Below are positions 50,885 through 59,217 of a stretch of DNA of 64,000 bases, one piece after another (within the stretch, counting starts at the first letter, position 1; every line of letters begins with the position of its first letter). The stretch comes from Streptacidiphilus rugosus AM-16 (lineage in GTDB: Bacteria; Actinomycetota; Actinomycetes; Streptomycetales; Streptomycetaceae). A model generated the notes under the pieces. The model was not told where the DNA came from and ran no database searches. It saw only the letters and a program-made list of their open reading frames with translations. A program made the position numbers and the translations under genes. Location: contig NZ_JQMJ01000004.1 in the NCBI RefSeq assembly GCF_000744655.1, positions 4,898,001-4,962,000 of the forward strand, in the 5' to 3' direction.

Positions 50885-51055
50885 ATGCTCCGCACCCGAC
50901 TCGCCAAGGCCACCGCGGTCACCACCCTTGCCCTCGCCACCGTCCTCCTCCTCCCCACCGCCGCCAACGCCGCACCCACCACCACAACCACCACCATCAC
51001 CACCCAAGCCACGGCCACCCCCACCACCGCCCCGGACAACGGCACCTGGGGCTGA
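50885..51055 (+). CDS. Secreted Thr-rich peptide ending DNGTWG, copy 1
   Basis: 56 aa: MLRTRLAKATAVTTLALATV, then LLLPTAANAAPTTTTTTITT and QATATPTTAPDNGTWG. A classical signal peptide cleaved near ANA-APT leaves about 27 residues, mostly Thr, Ala and Pro, with a fixed acidic-aromatic end DNGTWG. AAAAGGA lies before the ATG. The identical copy at 56725 shows recent duplication or gene conversion. Function unknown; peptide signal, leader or wall-associated peptide are options. Confidence 0.72.
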   Translation: MLRTRLAKATAVTTLALATVLLLPTAANAAPTTTTTTITTQATATPTTAPDNGTWG

Positions 51056-51061
51056 ACCCGG

Positions 51062-51388
51062 ATGGACGTCGTCTACACCTTCCTGACCCGCCGCGCACCC
51101 GTGGCGGACCAGACCGCCGAAGTCAGCGAAGCGGTGGACGTCCTGTGGGCCCACGCCGAGCCCGACGACCGCCTCGAACACGCGGGCGGTCGTGCCGAAG
51201 CCGATCGGCTCGACCTCCTCCTCTTCTTTCTCCCGGCCGACGGCACGGAGCCCGATCACAGCGCCGAACAACGCGCCGTCGCACTGATGCGCCGCGCCCA
51301 CCGTGCCTCACCGCTGCTGCGGGGCCGCTACCTGACGCCGCCCGAGCCCGGGACCCAGCAGCCGGACACCCACCGCGCGAGCTCCTGA
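51062..51388 (+). CDS. Hypothetical protein, 108 aa, coupled to the peptide gene
   Basis: ATG 51062 lies six bases after the peptide stop. MDVVYTFLTRRAPVADQTAE, VSEAVDVLWAHAEPDDRLEH, RAEADRLDLLLFFLPADGTE and DHSAEQRAVALMRRAHRASP read as a small alpha/beta cytoplasmic protein with a disordered tail. In copy 2 of the cassette the same start is kept but the gene is reduced to MDVVTLPT by a deletion. Not recognised; it could be an effector or immunity-like partner of the peptide. Confidence 0.55.
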   Translation: MDVVYTFLTRRAPVADQTAEVSEAVDVLWAHAEPDDRLEHAGGRAEADRLDLLLFFLPADGTEPDHSAEQRAVALMRRAHRASPLLRGRYLTPPEPGTQQPDTHRASS

Positions 51389-51512
51389 ACCGGCAGGTCC
51401 CCTTCACTCGGCCGCGCCCGGAGTGACGTTCCACCCCGGTGACCGCTGTTCCTGCAGGACAGCCGTCCGACCGCCGTCCCCTGCCCCACGCAACCGCCGG
51501 CCCGGCGGTCCG

Positions 51513-51554
51513 CGCTGCCCGCTGCCCGCTGCCCGCTGCCCGCTGCCCGCTGCC
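51513..51554 (+). repeat. Heptanucleotide tandem repeat (CGCTGCC)6
   Basis: Six perfect 7-bp units lie in the leader of the first CHAP gene, 120 bp before its ATG. Such tracts change length by slippage and can alter promoter spacing or leader structure. Confidence 0.85.
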
Positions 51555-51673
51555 CACCTTCCTGCCTGCCTGTGGCGTGTCCGCGCCCTGTTCCGGCAGT
51601 CCCCGGCGGCGGCTGCACACCGGTGCCTCCTCGTCACGTCACCGCTTTCCTCTTCACGCCACCTGGAGAAGTC

Positions 51674-53383
51674 ATGTCTTCGACGACCAACCGCACCAAG
51701 CTCCGCGCCCTTGCCGGCCTCACCGCCGCCGCCGTGGGCGGCATCGCCGCCCTGGGCCTGGGCGCCACTCCCGCGTCCGCCGCCACCGGCACCCAGATCG
51801 TGAACATCGCCGACGCGAACCTGGGCAAGCACTACTGCGACACGAACAGCGCAGGAGGCACCGGCTTCGACAGCAGTTGCAGCGCCAACGGCGGCACGGG
51901 CGAGTACTGGTGCGGGGACTTCGTCTCCTGGGTGTGGCAGCAGGCCGGCATCACCGTCCCCGCGAGCAACCCGGCGTCGGTTCCCTCCTGGATGAGCACC
52001 TCCGCGTACCACGCCCTCGGCAGCGGCTACACCCCCCAGCCCGGCGACGCCGTCGTCTTCGGCGACAACCAGTACCCCACCCAGGGCTCCCACATCGCCC
52101 TGGTCACCAACTACAGCAACGGCATGCTGTCCGACATCGGCGGCGACGAAGGCGGGGGTGGAAGCCCCTGGTGGTCCACCAGCAGCGTCCAGGTCGACGA
52201 GGGCAACGGCGCCCCCTGGAATCCGAACACCCACCTCTTCGCCGGACAGAGCTACGAGATGTGGGTCCTGGGCTACGTCAGCTCCGGCGCCTCCAGCTCC
52301 GGCGGCGGAGGCGGACCTGTCTCCACCGCCCTGCAGGGCGGCTCCAGCCTCACCCCACTGACCAACAACGGGTTCGACGTCGCCTGGCAGGGCCGCGACG
52401 CCAACAACAGCCTCTGGGTCGGCACCGGGAGCGGCACCTCGCTCTCGTCCTACGGCGACCCGAAACTGCTCGGGGTCGCGGCGGGGACGAAACCGTCGAT
52501 CACGACCCTCGCAGACGGCACCTGGGTCGCCGCCTGGCAGGGCCGGGACGCCAACAACAGCCTGTGGGTCGCCACCGGCAGCGGCAACACCATCACCTCC
52601 GTCGCCGACCCCTACGCTCTGGGCGTCGCCCCGAACACCAGCCCCTCCATCGTCGCGCTCCCCAACAACCAGTGGGAGGTGGCCTGGCAGGGCCGGGACG
52701 CCAACAACAGCCTCTGGCTCGCCACCGGCAGCGGCACCAGCATCACCGCGAAGAACGACCCGATGGCACTCGGCGTGGCCGCCGGCACCAGCCCCTCCCT
52801 GGTCCCGCTCGCCGGCGGCGGATTCGAGGTCGCCTGGCAGGGCCGGGACAGCAACAACAGCCTCTGGCTCGCCACCGGGAACGGCACCTCGCTGACCGCC
52901 GACGGCGACCCCTGGCTGCTCGGCGTCGCCGCGAACACCAGCCCGTCGCTGGCCCCCCTGCCAAACGGCGGATTCGAGGTGGCCTGGCAGGGCCGCGACG
53001 CCAACAACAGCCTCTGGCTGGCCACGGGCAGTGGCATCAGCATCACCGCGAAGGGCGACCCGAACCTCCTCGGTGTGGCCGCCGGCACCAGCCCCTCGGT
53101 CGCCGCGACGGCCGGCGGCGGATTCGAGGTGGCCTGGCAGGGCCGCGACGCCAACAACAGCCTCTGGCTGGCCACCGGCACCGGCGCCGGCATCACCGCC
53201 GACGGCGCCCCCTTCGCGCTCGGCGTCGCCGCCGGCACCAGCCCCTCCCTGGTCACCCTCCCCAACGGCACCTTCGAGGCCGAGTGGAAGGGCCGCGACA
53301 CTAACGGCAGCCTGTGGCTGGCCACCGGCACCGGCAGCACCATCACCGCCGACGGCGCCCCGTTCGCCCTCGGCGTCGCCTGA
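51674..53383 (+). CDS. Secreted CHAP-domain protein with seven-bladed propeller repeats
   Basis: 569 aa from ATG 51674 (GGAGAA upstream). A signal peptide spans about residues 1-37. The CHAP/NlpC-like domain (about 40-205) has catalytic Cys80 in EYWCGDFVSWVWQQAG and His140 in QGSHIALVTNYS. After a Ser/Gly linker come seven repeats of about 50 aa with the core AWQGRDANNSLWLATGSG and LGVAAGT, closely similar to one another: a PLL/tectonin-like lectin propeller. It should cleave peptide bonds in peptidoglycan while bound to surface glycans. A GCGGCCGCAGG hairpin follows. Confidence 0.88.
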   Translation: MSSTTNRTKLRALAGLTAAAVGGIAALGLGATPASAATGTQIVNIADANLGKHYCDTNSAGGTGFDSSCSANGGTGEYWCGDFVSWVWQQAGITVPASNPASVPSWMSTSAYHALGSGYTPQPGDAVVFGDNQYPTQGSHIALVTNYSNGMLSDIGGDEGGGGSPWWSTSSVQVDEGNGAPWNPNTHLFAGQSYEMWVLGYVSSGASSSGGGGGPVSTALQGGSSLTPLTNNGFDVAWQGRDANNSLWVGTGSGTSLSSYGDPKLLGVAAGTKPSITTLADGTWVAAWQGRDANNSLWVATGSGNTITSVADPYALGVAPNTSPSIVALPNNQWEVAWQGRDANNSLWLATGSGTSITAKNDPMALGVAAGTSPSLVPLAGGGFEVAWQGRDSNNSLWLATGNGTSLTADGDPWLLGVAANTSPSLAPLPNGGFEVAWQGRDANNSLWLATGSGISITAKGDPNLLGVAAGTSPSVAATAGGGFEVAWQGRDANNSLWLATGTGAGITADGAPFALGVAAGTSPSLVTLPNGTFEAEWKGRDTNGSLWLATGTGSTITADGAPFALGVA

Positions 53384-53419
53384 CGCCACGCCGGCTCCCG
53401 CGAAGCATCCACGGCGCGC

Positions 53420-53446
53420 GCGGCCGCAGGCCGGACCTGCGGCCGC
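53420..53446 (+). terminator. Hairpin after the first CHAP gene
   Basis: GCGGCCGCAGG and CCTGCGGCCGC pair over 11 bases around CCGGA, 37 bp after the stop. The remaining gap to 53729 has no gene but carries the GAGGAGA ribosome site of the next one. Confidence 0.72.
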
Positions 53447-53728
53447 CGTGCCCCACCCGCAGGGGGAACCCGGTCCGGGCACCGCGCAGACGACGCCCGG
53501 ACCGAGGCGGCGGCAGGCAGCGGACATCCGCACCCGGCAGATCCCGGACCACCGCACCGTCGAGCGACCCCCGCTGCATCACCGGCGTGGACGGACCCCG
53601 CGGGATTTCGGGGTCATCGCCGGCCGCGGGAGCACCCCGTCGTTCCCCCCCCGTCCCCGGCTCGCACAGCCGACCGGTTGCAACAGCACTGACACAGACC
53701 CTTCCTGACTCCGACTGAGGAGACGTCC

Positions 53729-56305
53729 ATGCCTCGCGCTTCCCGCAGCCTGTCCGCGATCGTCCTCGCTGCAGCCCTGGCCGCTCCGATGGGGGCGATG
53801 TCCGCCGCACACGCCGCGGATCCCACCGGCGCGGCGGCGGCCGCCACCGCAGAGGCCGCGACCTCGCGCCACGCCATGACCGTCGACGGTGTCGCGCTCA
53901 CCGTCACCAATCCCGACATGCCGGTCGGTGCGTCGTTCGCCGCCAAGCCCGGGGACTCCGTGCAGAGCGCCTCGGTCGAGGCGCCCGCTCCGTTCCGGTT
54001 CTTCTCGGTCACCGCGGTGCCCTTCGGTGAGCAGTTGCCGAAGTCCGACTTCCCCGTCGCCGCATCAGGTGGCGCCGCCGCCTGGCGGTCGGTCGGCGGC
54101 CCCTCGACCCGCGGTCCGGTCGCCACGTTGTTCGGCCAGAAGGTCGTCGGGCAGGTGAGGCACGAGACCGACGGCACCAGCAAACTCCTGACCGTGCAGT
54201 GGATCGTCGAGGCGGGCAAGAGGGTCTGGGTGGTGCGCGCCGAACACGCCGAGCCGAACGTCCCGGCGCGGTTCGGCGCCGGCATCACCGTGACCTCCGG
54301 GCACCTGACGACGCCGACCACCGTCGACGTCACCGCCGCCAACACCGGCTCCCACCCCCACGGCCATCCCATGGCCACCACGACGACCGGGGACCCGGCC
54401 ATCTCCTTCGGCGGAGCGCTGCCCGCGCCTCCGTCCAGCTACTGGAACCACGGCAACGGCACTTGCGACGGCGGCTTCGACAGCCTGCTCAACCAGAAGA
54501 TCGCCGGCCTGCAGGTCTGCGGGTACAGCAACGGCAACGACCGCGCCACCGGCTGGGGCAGCAACGAATGGGAATGCGCCGAGCTCCCGATGCGCTACGC
54601 CATCCAGCGCTGGGGCCTGACCGGCAACGACGGCGGCAACGGCAAGGACCAGGCCGACAACCTCACCACCGCCCTCAACAAGATCCACCCCGGTCGCTTC
54701 GTGCTGCGCGGCAACTCCCTGTCCGACCACACCGCCCCCCAGCCGGGCGACGTGATCGCCTACTACGACAGCGGGGCCGGCCATACCGGCGTCGTCATCG
54801 CCAGCCACGTCGACGCCAACGGCAACGGCACGATCGACATGGTCCACCAGAACTGGAACGCGGTCGCCTCCACCCCCGGGGAGTGGGACGGCATCACCGT
54901 CAGCAACGGCATGGTGGAGAACGTCCTGGGCGGCTCCGGCGACGTGCACTGGATGCACGACACCTCCTGGACCCCGATCCCGGCCGGCTTCAACGTCAAC
55001 CTGTGGGGCTTCAACAGCGGCCAGACGCTGTCGGGGACTGTCAACCTGACGGCTCACCCGACCCAGGAGGGCGTGATCAACTCCCTCACCTATCAGATCA
55101 CCGGCCCCAACGGCTACAACTCGGGTCCCTTGAGCCCCAGCGCCGGAGGCGCGTCGTACTACCCCCTGGCATTCGACACGATCCCGCTGGCACCGGGTAC
55201 CTACACCGTGTCGATGACCGCCAACGAGATCGACGGGCAGAACCACACCTACGTCGGCGGCTCGTTCACGCTGCAGGAACCGCAGGGCACCAACGTGCTG
55301 CGCGCCGCCAACGGCACGATCGCGGTGTACAACGTCGGTACCGACGGCAACGTCTACGGCACCAACCAGAACACCGTCGGCGGTCCGTTCAACAGTTGGG
55401 CCCAGTTGTCTTCGGGCATCCAGTTCACGGGCAAGGTCGCGGCGATCCAGGACTCCAGTGGTGCCATCTCGCTGTATGCCCGCAGTGCCGACGGCTTCGT
55501 CTGGGGCACCACTCAGTTCAGCGCAGGCGGTGCCTTCGGCAACTGGAACATCGTCGGCGGCAACGGCGGTGTGGCCAGCGACCCGGCGGTGCTGCTGACC
55601 CGGAACGGCACCGTGGCGATCTACGTGACCAACGGCGTCGGCGACGTCTCAGGAACCAGCCAGGCCACCGTGGGCGGCACCTTCTCCAACTGGGCGTCCC
55701 TCGGCGCACCCGCCGGCATGACCGGCCGACCCTCGGTGATCCAGGACTCCACCGGCCGCATCACGGTGTACGCCCGCAACACCAACGGGTGGCTGTACGG
55801 CACCACACAGCTGAGCGCAGGCGGTGCCTTCGGCAACTGGAACGGCGTCGGCGGCAGTTCCGGCGTAGTCAGCGACCCGGCGGTGCTGCTGACCCGGAAC
55901 GGCACCGTGGCGATCTACGTGACCAACGGCGTCGGCGACGTCTCAGGAACCAGCCAGGCCACCGTCGGCGGCACCTTCTCCAACTGGGCGTCCCTCGGCG
56001 CACCCGCCGGCATGACCGGCCGACCCTCGGTGATCCAGGACGCCGCCGGCCGCATCACGGTGTACGCACACAACACCAACGGCTGGCTGTACGGCACCAC
56101 CCAGTTCAGCGCCGGTGGCACCTTCGGCAACTGGAACGGCGTCGGCAACAGCAACCCTGTGGCTGCCGGCACCGTCGGCGACCCGACTGCCCTGTTCGCC
56201 GCCGACGAGACGGTCGCGGTCTACAGCAAGGACGGCGTCGGAGACGTCCTGGGAGTCAGCCAGTTCAGCGTGGGCGGGGCCTTCGGCAACTGGCAGATGA
56301 TGTAA
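53729..56305 (+). CDS. Large secreted CHAP-domain protein with Ig-like and lectin-like repeats
   Basis: 858 aa. A signal peptide (about 1-29) is followed by a poorly defined domain (about 45-215). The CHAP-like domain (about 235-405) has Cys283 in WECAELPMRYAIQRW and His352 in GAGHTGVVIASHVD. An Ig-like domain (about 418-520) ends in MTANEIDGQNHTYVGGSF. About seven lectin-like repeats then run to the end (VIQDSTGRITVYARNTNGWL, YGTTQLSAGGAFGNWNGVGG), two of them almost identical in DNA. Possibly a peptidoglycan-acting exoprotein with a sugar-binding propeller. Confidence 0.87.
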   Translation: MPRASRSLSAIVLAAALAAPMGAMSAAHAADPTGAAAAATAEAATSRHAMTVDGVALTVTNPDMPVGASFAAKPGDSVQSASVEAPAPFRFFSVTAVPFGEQLPKSDFPVAASGGAAAWRSVGGPSTRGPVATLFGQKVVGQVRHETDGTSKLLTVQWIVEAGKRVWVVRAEHAEPNVPARFGAGITVTSGHLTTPTTVDVTAANTGSHPHGHPMATTTTGDPAISFGGALPAPPSSYWNHGNGTCDGGFDSLLNQKIAGLQVCGYSNGNDRATGWGSNEWECAELPMRYAIQRWGLTGNDGGNGKDQADNLTTALNKIHPGRFVLRGNSLSDHTAPQPGDVIAYYDSGAGHTGVVIASHVDANGNGTIDMVHQNWNAVASTPGEWDGITVSNGMVENVLGGSGDVHWMHDTSWTPIPAGFNVNLWGFNSGQTLSGTVNLTAHPTQEGVINSLTYQITGPNGYNSGPLSPSAGGASYYPLAFDTIPLAPGTYTVSMTANEIDGQNHTYVGGSFTLQEPQGTNVLRAANGTIAVYNVGTDGNVYGTNQNTVGGPFNSWAQLSSGIQFTGKVAAIQDSSGAISLYARSADGFVWGTTQFSAGGAFGNWNIVGGNGGVASDPAVLLTRNGTVAIYVTNGVGDVSGTSQATVGGTFSNWASLGAPAGMTGRPSVIQDSTGRITVYARNTNGWLYGTTQLSAGGAFGNWNGVGGSSGVVSDPAVLLTRNGTVAIYVTNGVGDVSGTSQATVGGTFSNWASLGAPAGMTGRPSVIQDAAGRITVYAHNTNGWLYGTTQFSAGGTFGNWNGVGNSNPVAAGTVGDPTALFAADETVAVYSKDGVGDVLGVSQFSVGGAFGNWQMM

Positions 56306-56319
56306 GCCGGTCGGCCCTT

Positions 56320-56358
56320 CGCATCCCGCGGCTCCGAACCATGGAGCCGCGGGATGCG
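56320..56358 (+). terminator. 16-bp perfect hairpin after the large CHAP gene
   Basis: CGCATCCCGCGGCTCC (56320-56335) pairs fully with 56343-56358 around GAACCAT, 14 bp after the stop codon. Confidence 0.82.
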
Positions 56359-56518
56359 GCGTTTGCAAGGTGGGTTGCGACGGATCATGCCGGCCCGCAT
56401 CAGTGGGAGGCGACGAGGACCTCGCCAAGGATGCGGACGCCGGGCAACGTCTCGCCCAAATGGCTTCGTCGCAGGTCAGACCGGTATGCGGACTCCCTTC
56501 CACACGACTCACAAGCTT

Positions 56519-56532
56519 GACGCGTACGCGTC
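56519..56532. promoter_or_regulatory. 14-bp palindrome GACGCGTACGCGTC, copy 2
   Basis: Identical to 50679-50692 and at the same distance from the peptide start. Confidence 0.68.
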
Positions 56533-56724
56533 ATGATGTCTGCTTCCCGACAGGCGTGTTGACGACACCCGGAACTCCTTCCCCGGACGACCGACCACGA
56601 CGAAGCTGGTCATCGCCAGCAGGAAACACGAACAACCCGCAGAACCACCGGACCGAGCGTCACCGCGGGACGCCAGAACCGGAACCGCAAACAGCTGCCC
56701 CTTCACCCGAAAAGGACCACCACC

Positions 56725-56895
56725 ATGCTCCGCACCCGACTCGCCAAGGCCACCGCGGTCACCACCCTTGCCCTCGCCACCGTCCTCCTCCTCCCCACCG
56801 CCGCCAACGCCGCACCCACCACCACAACCACCACCATCACCACCCAAGCCACGGCCACCCCCACCACCGCCCCGGACAACGGCACCTGGGGCTGA
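56725..56895 (+). CDS. Secreted Thr-rich peptide ending DNGTWG, copy 2
   Basis: 56 aa, identical in DNA and protein to 50885-51055: signal peptide plus a Thr/Ala/Pro-rich mature chain with the fixed DNGTWG end. The lack of any synonymous change, while flanking bases differ, points to recent conversion or purifying selection. The coding partner that follows copy 1 is deleted here, so the peptide alone may be what is kept. Confidence 0.72.
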   Translation: MLRTRLAKATAVTTLALATVLLLPTAANAAPTTTTTTITTQATATPTTAPDNGTWG

Positions 56896-57264
56896 ACCCG
56901 GATGGACGTCGTCACCCTGCCGACGTGACACGCCGCGCCCACCGCGCCACACCGCTGCTGCAGGACCGCCGCCTCACGCCGCGCGGGCCCGGGACCCAGC
57001 AGTCGGACACCCACGGCACAACCCCCTGAACCAGCGGGCCCCCGTCACCCGACCACGCCCGGAGTGACGTTCCACCCCGGTGACCGCTGTTCCTGCAGGA
57101 CAGCCGTCTCGAGCGACCCGCGCCTCACCTGCACCGAATTCGCCGCGCCCGTTGACCGGGTCCGTCGGCCCGCGCCGCTGAGCGCCCGCCCCACTGCATC
57201 GGCCGTGACCGGCCTGGTTCGTCACGCCCGCCCGACTTCTCACCTCGACCCGAAGGACTCCCCC

Positions 57265-58998
57265 ATGCGCAGCAACATCGCCCGTCGCACCGGTATCCGC
57301 ACCGCGACCCTGGCCGCCATCGCGGTCGCCGCCGGGCTGCTCGTCTCCGGCCCCGCCCACGCCGACACCGGCACCTACGTCAACAACGGGAACGCGACGC
57401 CCACCTCCACCGGCACGCTCGGCACCGGCGTCGGACAGAAGCTGACCGGCGCGCAGATGGTGCAGCGGGCCCTGGACTGGGTCAGCCACAACGTCAGCTA
57501 CAACCAGGGGCAGTCCTTCTCCGACGCCGAGGTCGGCGGGCCCTACCGCACCGACTGCGGCGGGCTCGTGGACATGGCCTGGCAGCTCACCAGCAGCCCC
57601 GTCGTCACCACCCCCTCCCCCGGCATCGACTCCTCCACCTACAGCACCAAGCTCACCAGCTGGTCCCAACTCCAGCCCGGCGACGCCCTCGCCGTCGCCG
57701 GCGAGCACATCAACCTCTTCGCCGGCTGGATCAACCAGTCCGCCGGCACCTTCCACTACATCGCCGAGGACAACCCCTCCGTCACCACCGGCGAGTACTC
57801 CGCCAGCACCAGCGACACCTCCATCGACGGCTACCCCAAGAGCTCCTTCGAACTCCTGCGCTCCAACAACCTCGCCCCCGCCATCCCCGCCGGATTCAGC
57901 GTCACCGCCAACGCCCAGCAGGACGGCAGCACGGTGAACCTGACCTCCACGGTCACCGCCAACGGCTACATCAACTACGTCAACTACGTCATCACCGGAC
58001 CGGGAGGCTACAACCAGACCTTCCGCGCCGGCGGCGGGCCGGCCAGCCCCAACACGACCGGCTACGCCTACACCTGGAACACCAACGGCCTGACCGCAGG
58101 CACCTACTCCGTCCAGCCCGTCGCCAACGAGATCGACGGGGCCGACCACAGCTACGCCGCGACGGGCGTCACGGTGGCTCCCTCGGGCGGTAACCGCCTG
58201 TACGGGCTCTCCAGCGACAAGAGCGCGGTGTCCGTGTGGAACGGCACCGGCAGCGGCCCCGGAGCCTGGACAGTCATCGGCGGGGCCGCAACCCAGATCT
58301 ACGCCGGAGGCTTCGGCCTCTTCGCCACCAACCCCAACGACGGCAGCATCAGCAAGTACAACGGCACACCCGGATCCTGGACCGTCGTCGGCGGCCCCGG
58401 CGCCACCTACGCCGTCAGCAACGACCACCTCTACGGGCTCTCCAGCGACAAGAGCGCCGTGTCCGTGTGGAACGGCACCGGCAGCGGCCCCGGAGCCTGG
58501 ACCGCCATCGGCGGAGCCGCAACCCAGATCTACGCCGGAGGCTTCGGCCTCTTCGCCACCAACCCCAACGACGGCAGCATCAGCAAGTACAACGGCACAC
58601 CCGGATCCTGGACCGTCGTCGGCGGCCCCGGCGCCACCTACGCCGTCAGCAACGACCACCTCTACGGGCTCTCCAGCGACAAGAGCGCCGTGTCCGTGTG
58701 GAACGGCACCGGCAGCGGCCCCGGAGCCTGGACCGCCATCGGCGGAGCCGCAACCCAGATCTACGCCGGAGGCTTCGGCCTCTTCGCCACCAACCCCAAC
58801 GACGGCAGCATCAGCAAGTACAACGGCACACCCGGATCCTGGACCGTCGTCGGCGGCCCCGGCGCCACCTACGCCGTCGGAGCCAGCAGCCTGTACGGCA
58901 TCTCCAGCGACTTCTCGGCCGTCTCCACCTGGACCGGTAGCGGGACCAGCTGGACCGCCGTCGGTGACTCCGCAAGCGAGATCGCCGTCGGCAGTTGA
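57265..58998 (+). CDS. Secreted NlpC/P60-like protein with Ig-like and tectonin-like repeats
   Basis: 577 aa from ATG 57265. A signal peptide spans about residues 1-33 (LAAIAVAAGLLVSGPAHA). The NlpC/P60-like domain (about 60-200) has Cys98 in YRTDCGGLVDMAWQL and His148 in AGEHINLFAGW. An Ig-like domain (about 210-305) ends in VANEIDGADHSYAATGV, matching the one in 53729-56305. Three almost identical 77-aa repeats and a fourth degenerate one follow (LYGLSSDKSAVSVWNGTGSG, IYAGGFGLFATNPNDGSISK): tectonin-like beta repeats. Likely a cell-wall hydrolase of the same system. Confidence 0.87.
   Translation: MRSNIARRTGIRTATLAAIAVAAGLLVSGPAHADTGTYVNNGNATPTSTGTLGTGVGQKLTGAQMVQRALDWVSHNVSYNQGQSFSDAEVGGPYRTDCGGLVDMAWQLTSSPVVTTPSPGIDSSTYSTKLTSWSQLQPGDALAVAGEHINLFAGWINQSAGTFHYIAEDNPSVTTGEYSASTSDTSIDGYPKSSFELLRSNNLAPAIPAGFSVTANAQQDGSTVNLTSTVTANGYINYVNYVITGPGGYNQTFRAGGGPASPNTTGYAYTWNTNGLTAGTYSVQPVANEIDGADHSYAATGVTVAPSGGNRLYGLSSDKSAVSVWNGTGSGPGAWTVIGGAATQIYAGGFGLFATNPNDGSISKYNGTPGSWTVVGGPGATYAVSNDHLYGLSSDKSAVSVWNGTGSGPGAWTAIGGAATQIYAGGFGLFATNPNDGSISKYNGTPGSWTVVGGPGATYAVSNDHLYGLSSDKSAVSVWNGTGSGPGAWTAIGGAATQIYAGGFGLFATNPNDGSISKYNGTPGSWTVVGGPGATYAVGASSLYGISSDFSAVSTWTGSGTSWTAVGDSASEIAVGS
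58201..58893 (+). repeat. Three tandem 231-bp repeats inside the NlpC/P60-like gene
   Basis: Units start at 58201, 58432 and 58663 and differ at only a few bases (the first has GTC for GCC in AWTxIGG and two synonymous changes). The near identity shows recent amplification; the number of blades can change by recombination. Confidence 0.92.
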
Positions 58999-59016
58999 CC
59001 CTGCCGCGCACCGTTG

Positions 59017-59060
59017 ACGGGTGAGGGGCCAGCCGCCGCTGCGGCTGGCCCCTCACCCGT
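59017..59060 (+). terminator. 19-bp perfect terminator hairpin
   Basis: ACGGGTGAGGGGCCAGCCG (59017-59035) pairs with 59042-59060 around CCGCTG, just after the NlpC/P60-like gene and before the convergent hydrolase gene. Confidence 0.85.
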
Positions 59061-59217
59061 TCGCCGTTTCGCCCGGATCGGCGAGGCTCCCGGCCCCGGG
59101 CCTGCTGATCCCCTTGGGATGGGCAGGCCCGGGGCCATCCGCGTGGACGCGCGTCGAGGCCCGGCCGACCTGCCTTGCCGTCAACCCGGTGTGGGCGAAC
59201 GATCCCCTCCCGGCAGC

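Larger units (their letters stand above)
50608..51472 (+). repeat. Long direct repeat, copy 1 (peptide cassette)
   Basis: Matches 56463-57107. The core 50679-51074 is nearly identical to 56519-56914 (ATG-to-TGA of the peptide gene is identical). Copy 1 has an extra 15 nt before the palindrome and about 214 nt (51075-51288) missing from copy 2. Homology resumes at the CCGCGCCCACCG block and ends at the shared GGACAGCCGTC. Confidence 0.85.
56463..57107 (+). repeat. Long direct repeat, copy 2 (peptide cassette)
   Basis: Second copy of the block at 50608-51472, offset 5840 bp in the core. It has the same palindrome and the same peptide gene. It lacks about 214 bp, so the 108-aa gene is destroyed; the start now reads MDVVTLPT and stops at 56928, followed by unmatched tail sequence. 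The gap 56896-57264 has no other gene. Confidence 0.85.

Noticed and set aside
51404-53557. 717-codon minus-strand Gly/Ala-rich frame opposite the CHAP gene
   Set aside because: Its regular pattern is the mirror of the propeller repeats on the coding strand.
54199-56520. 773-codon plus-strand Arg-rich frame
   Set aside because: Second frame of the 858-aa secreted protein; no start signal, no domain, and Arg/Gln composition typical of a shifted frame.
58201-58893. CRISPR array
   Set aside because: Units are 231 bp, in frame, directly adjacent and without spacers; they encode protein repeats.
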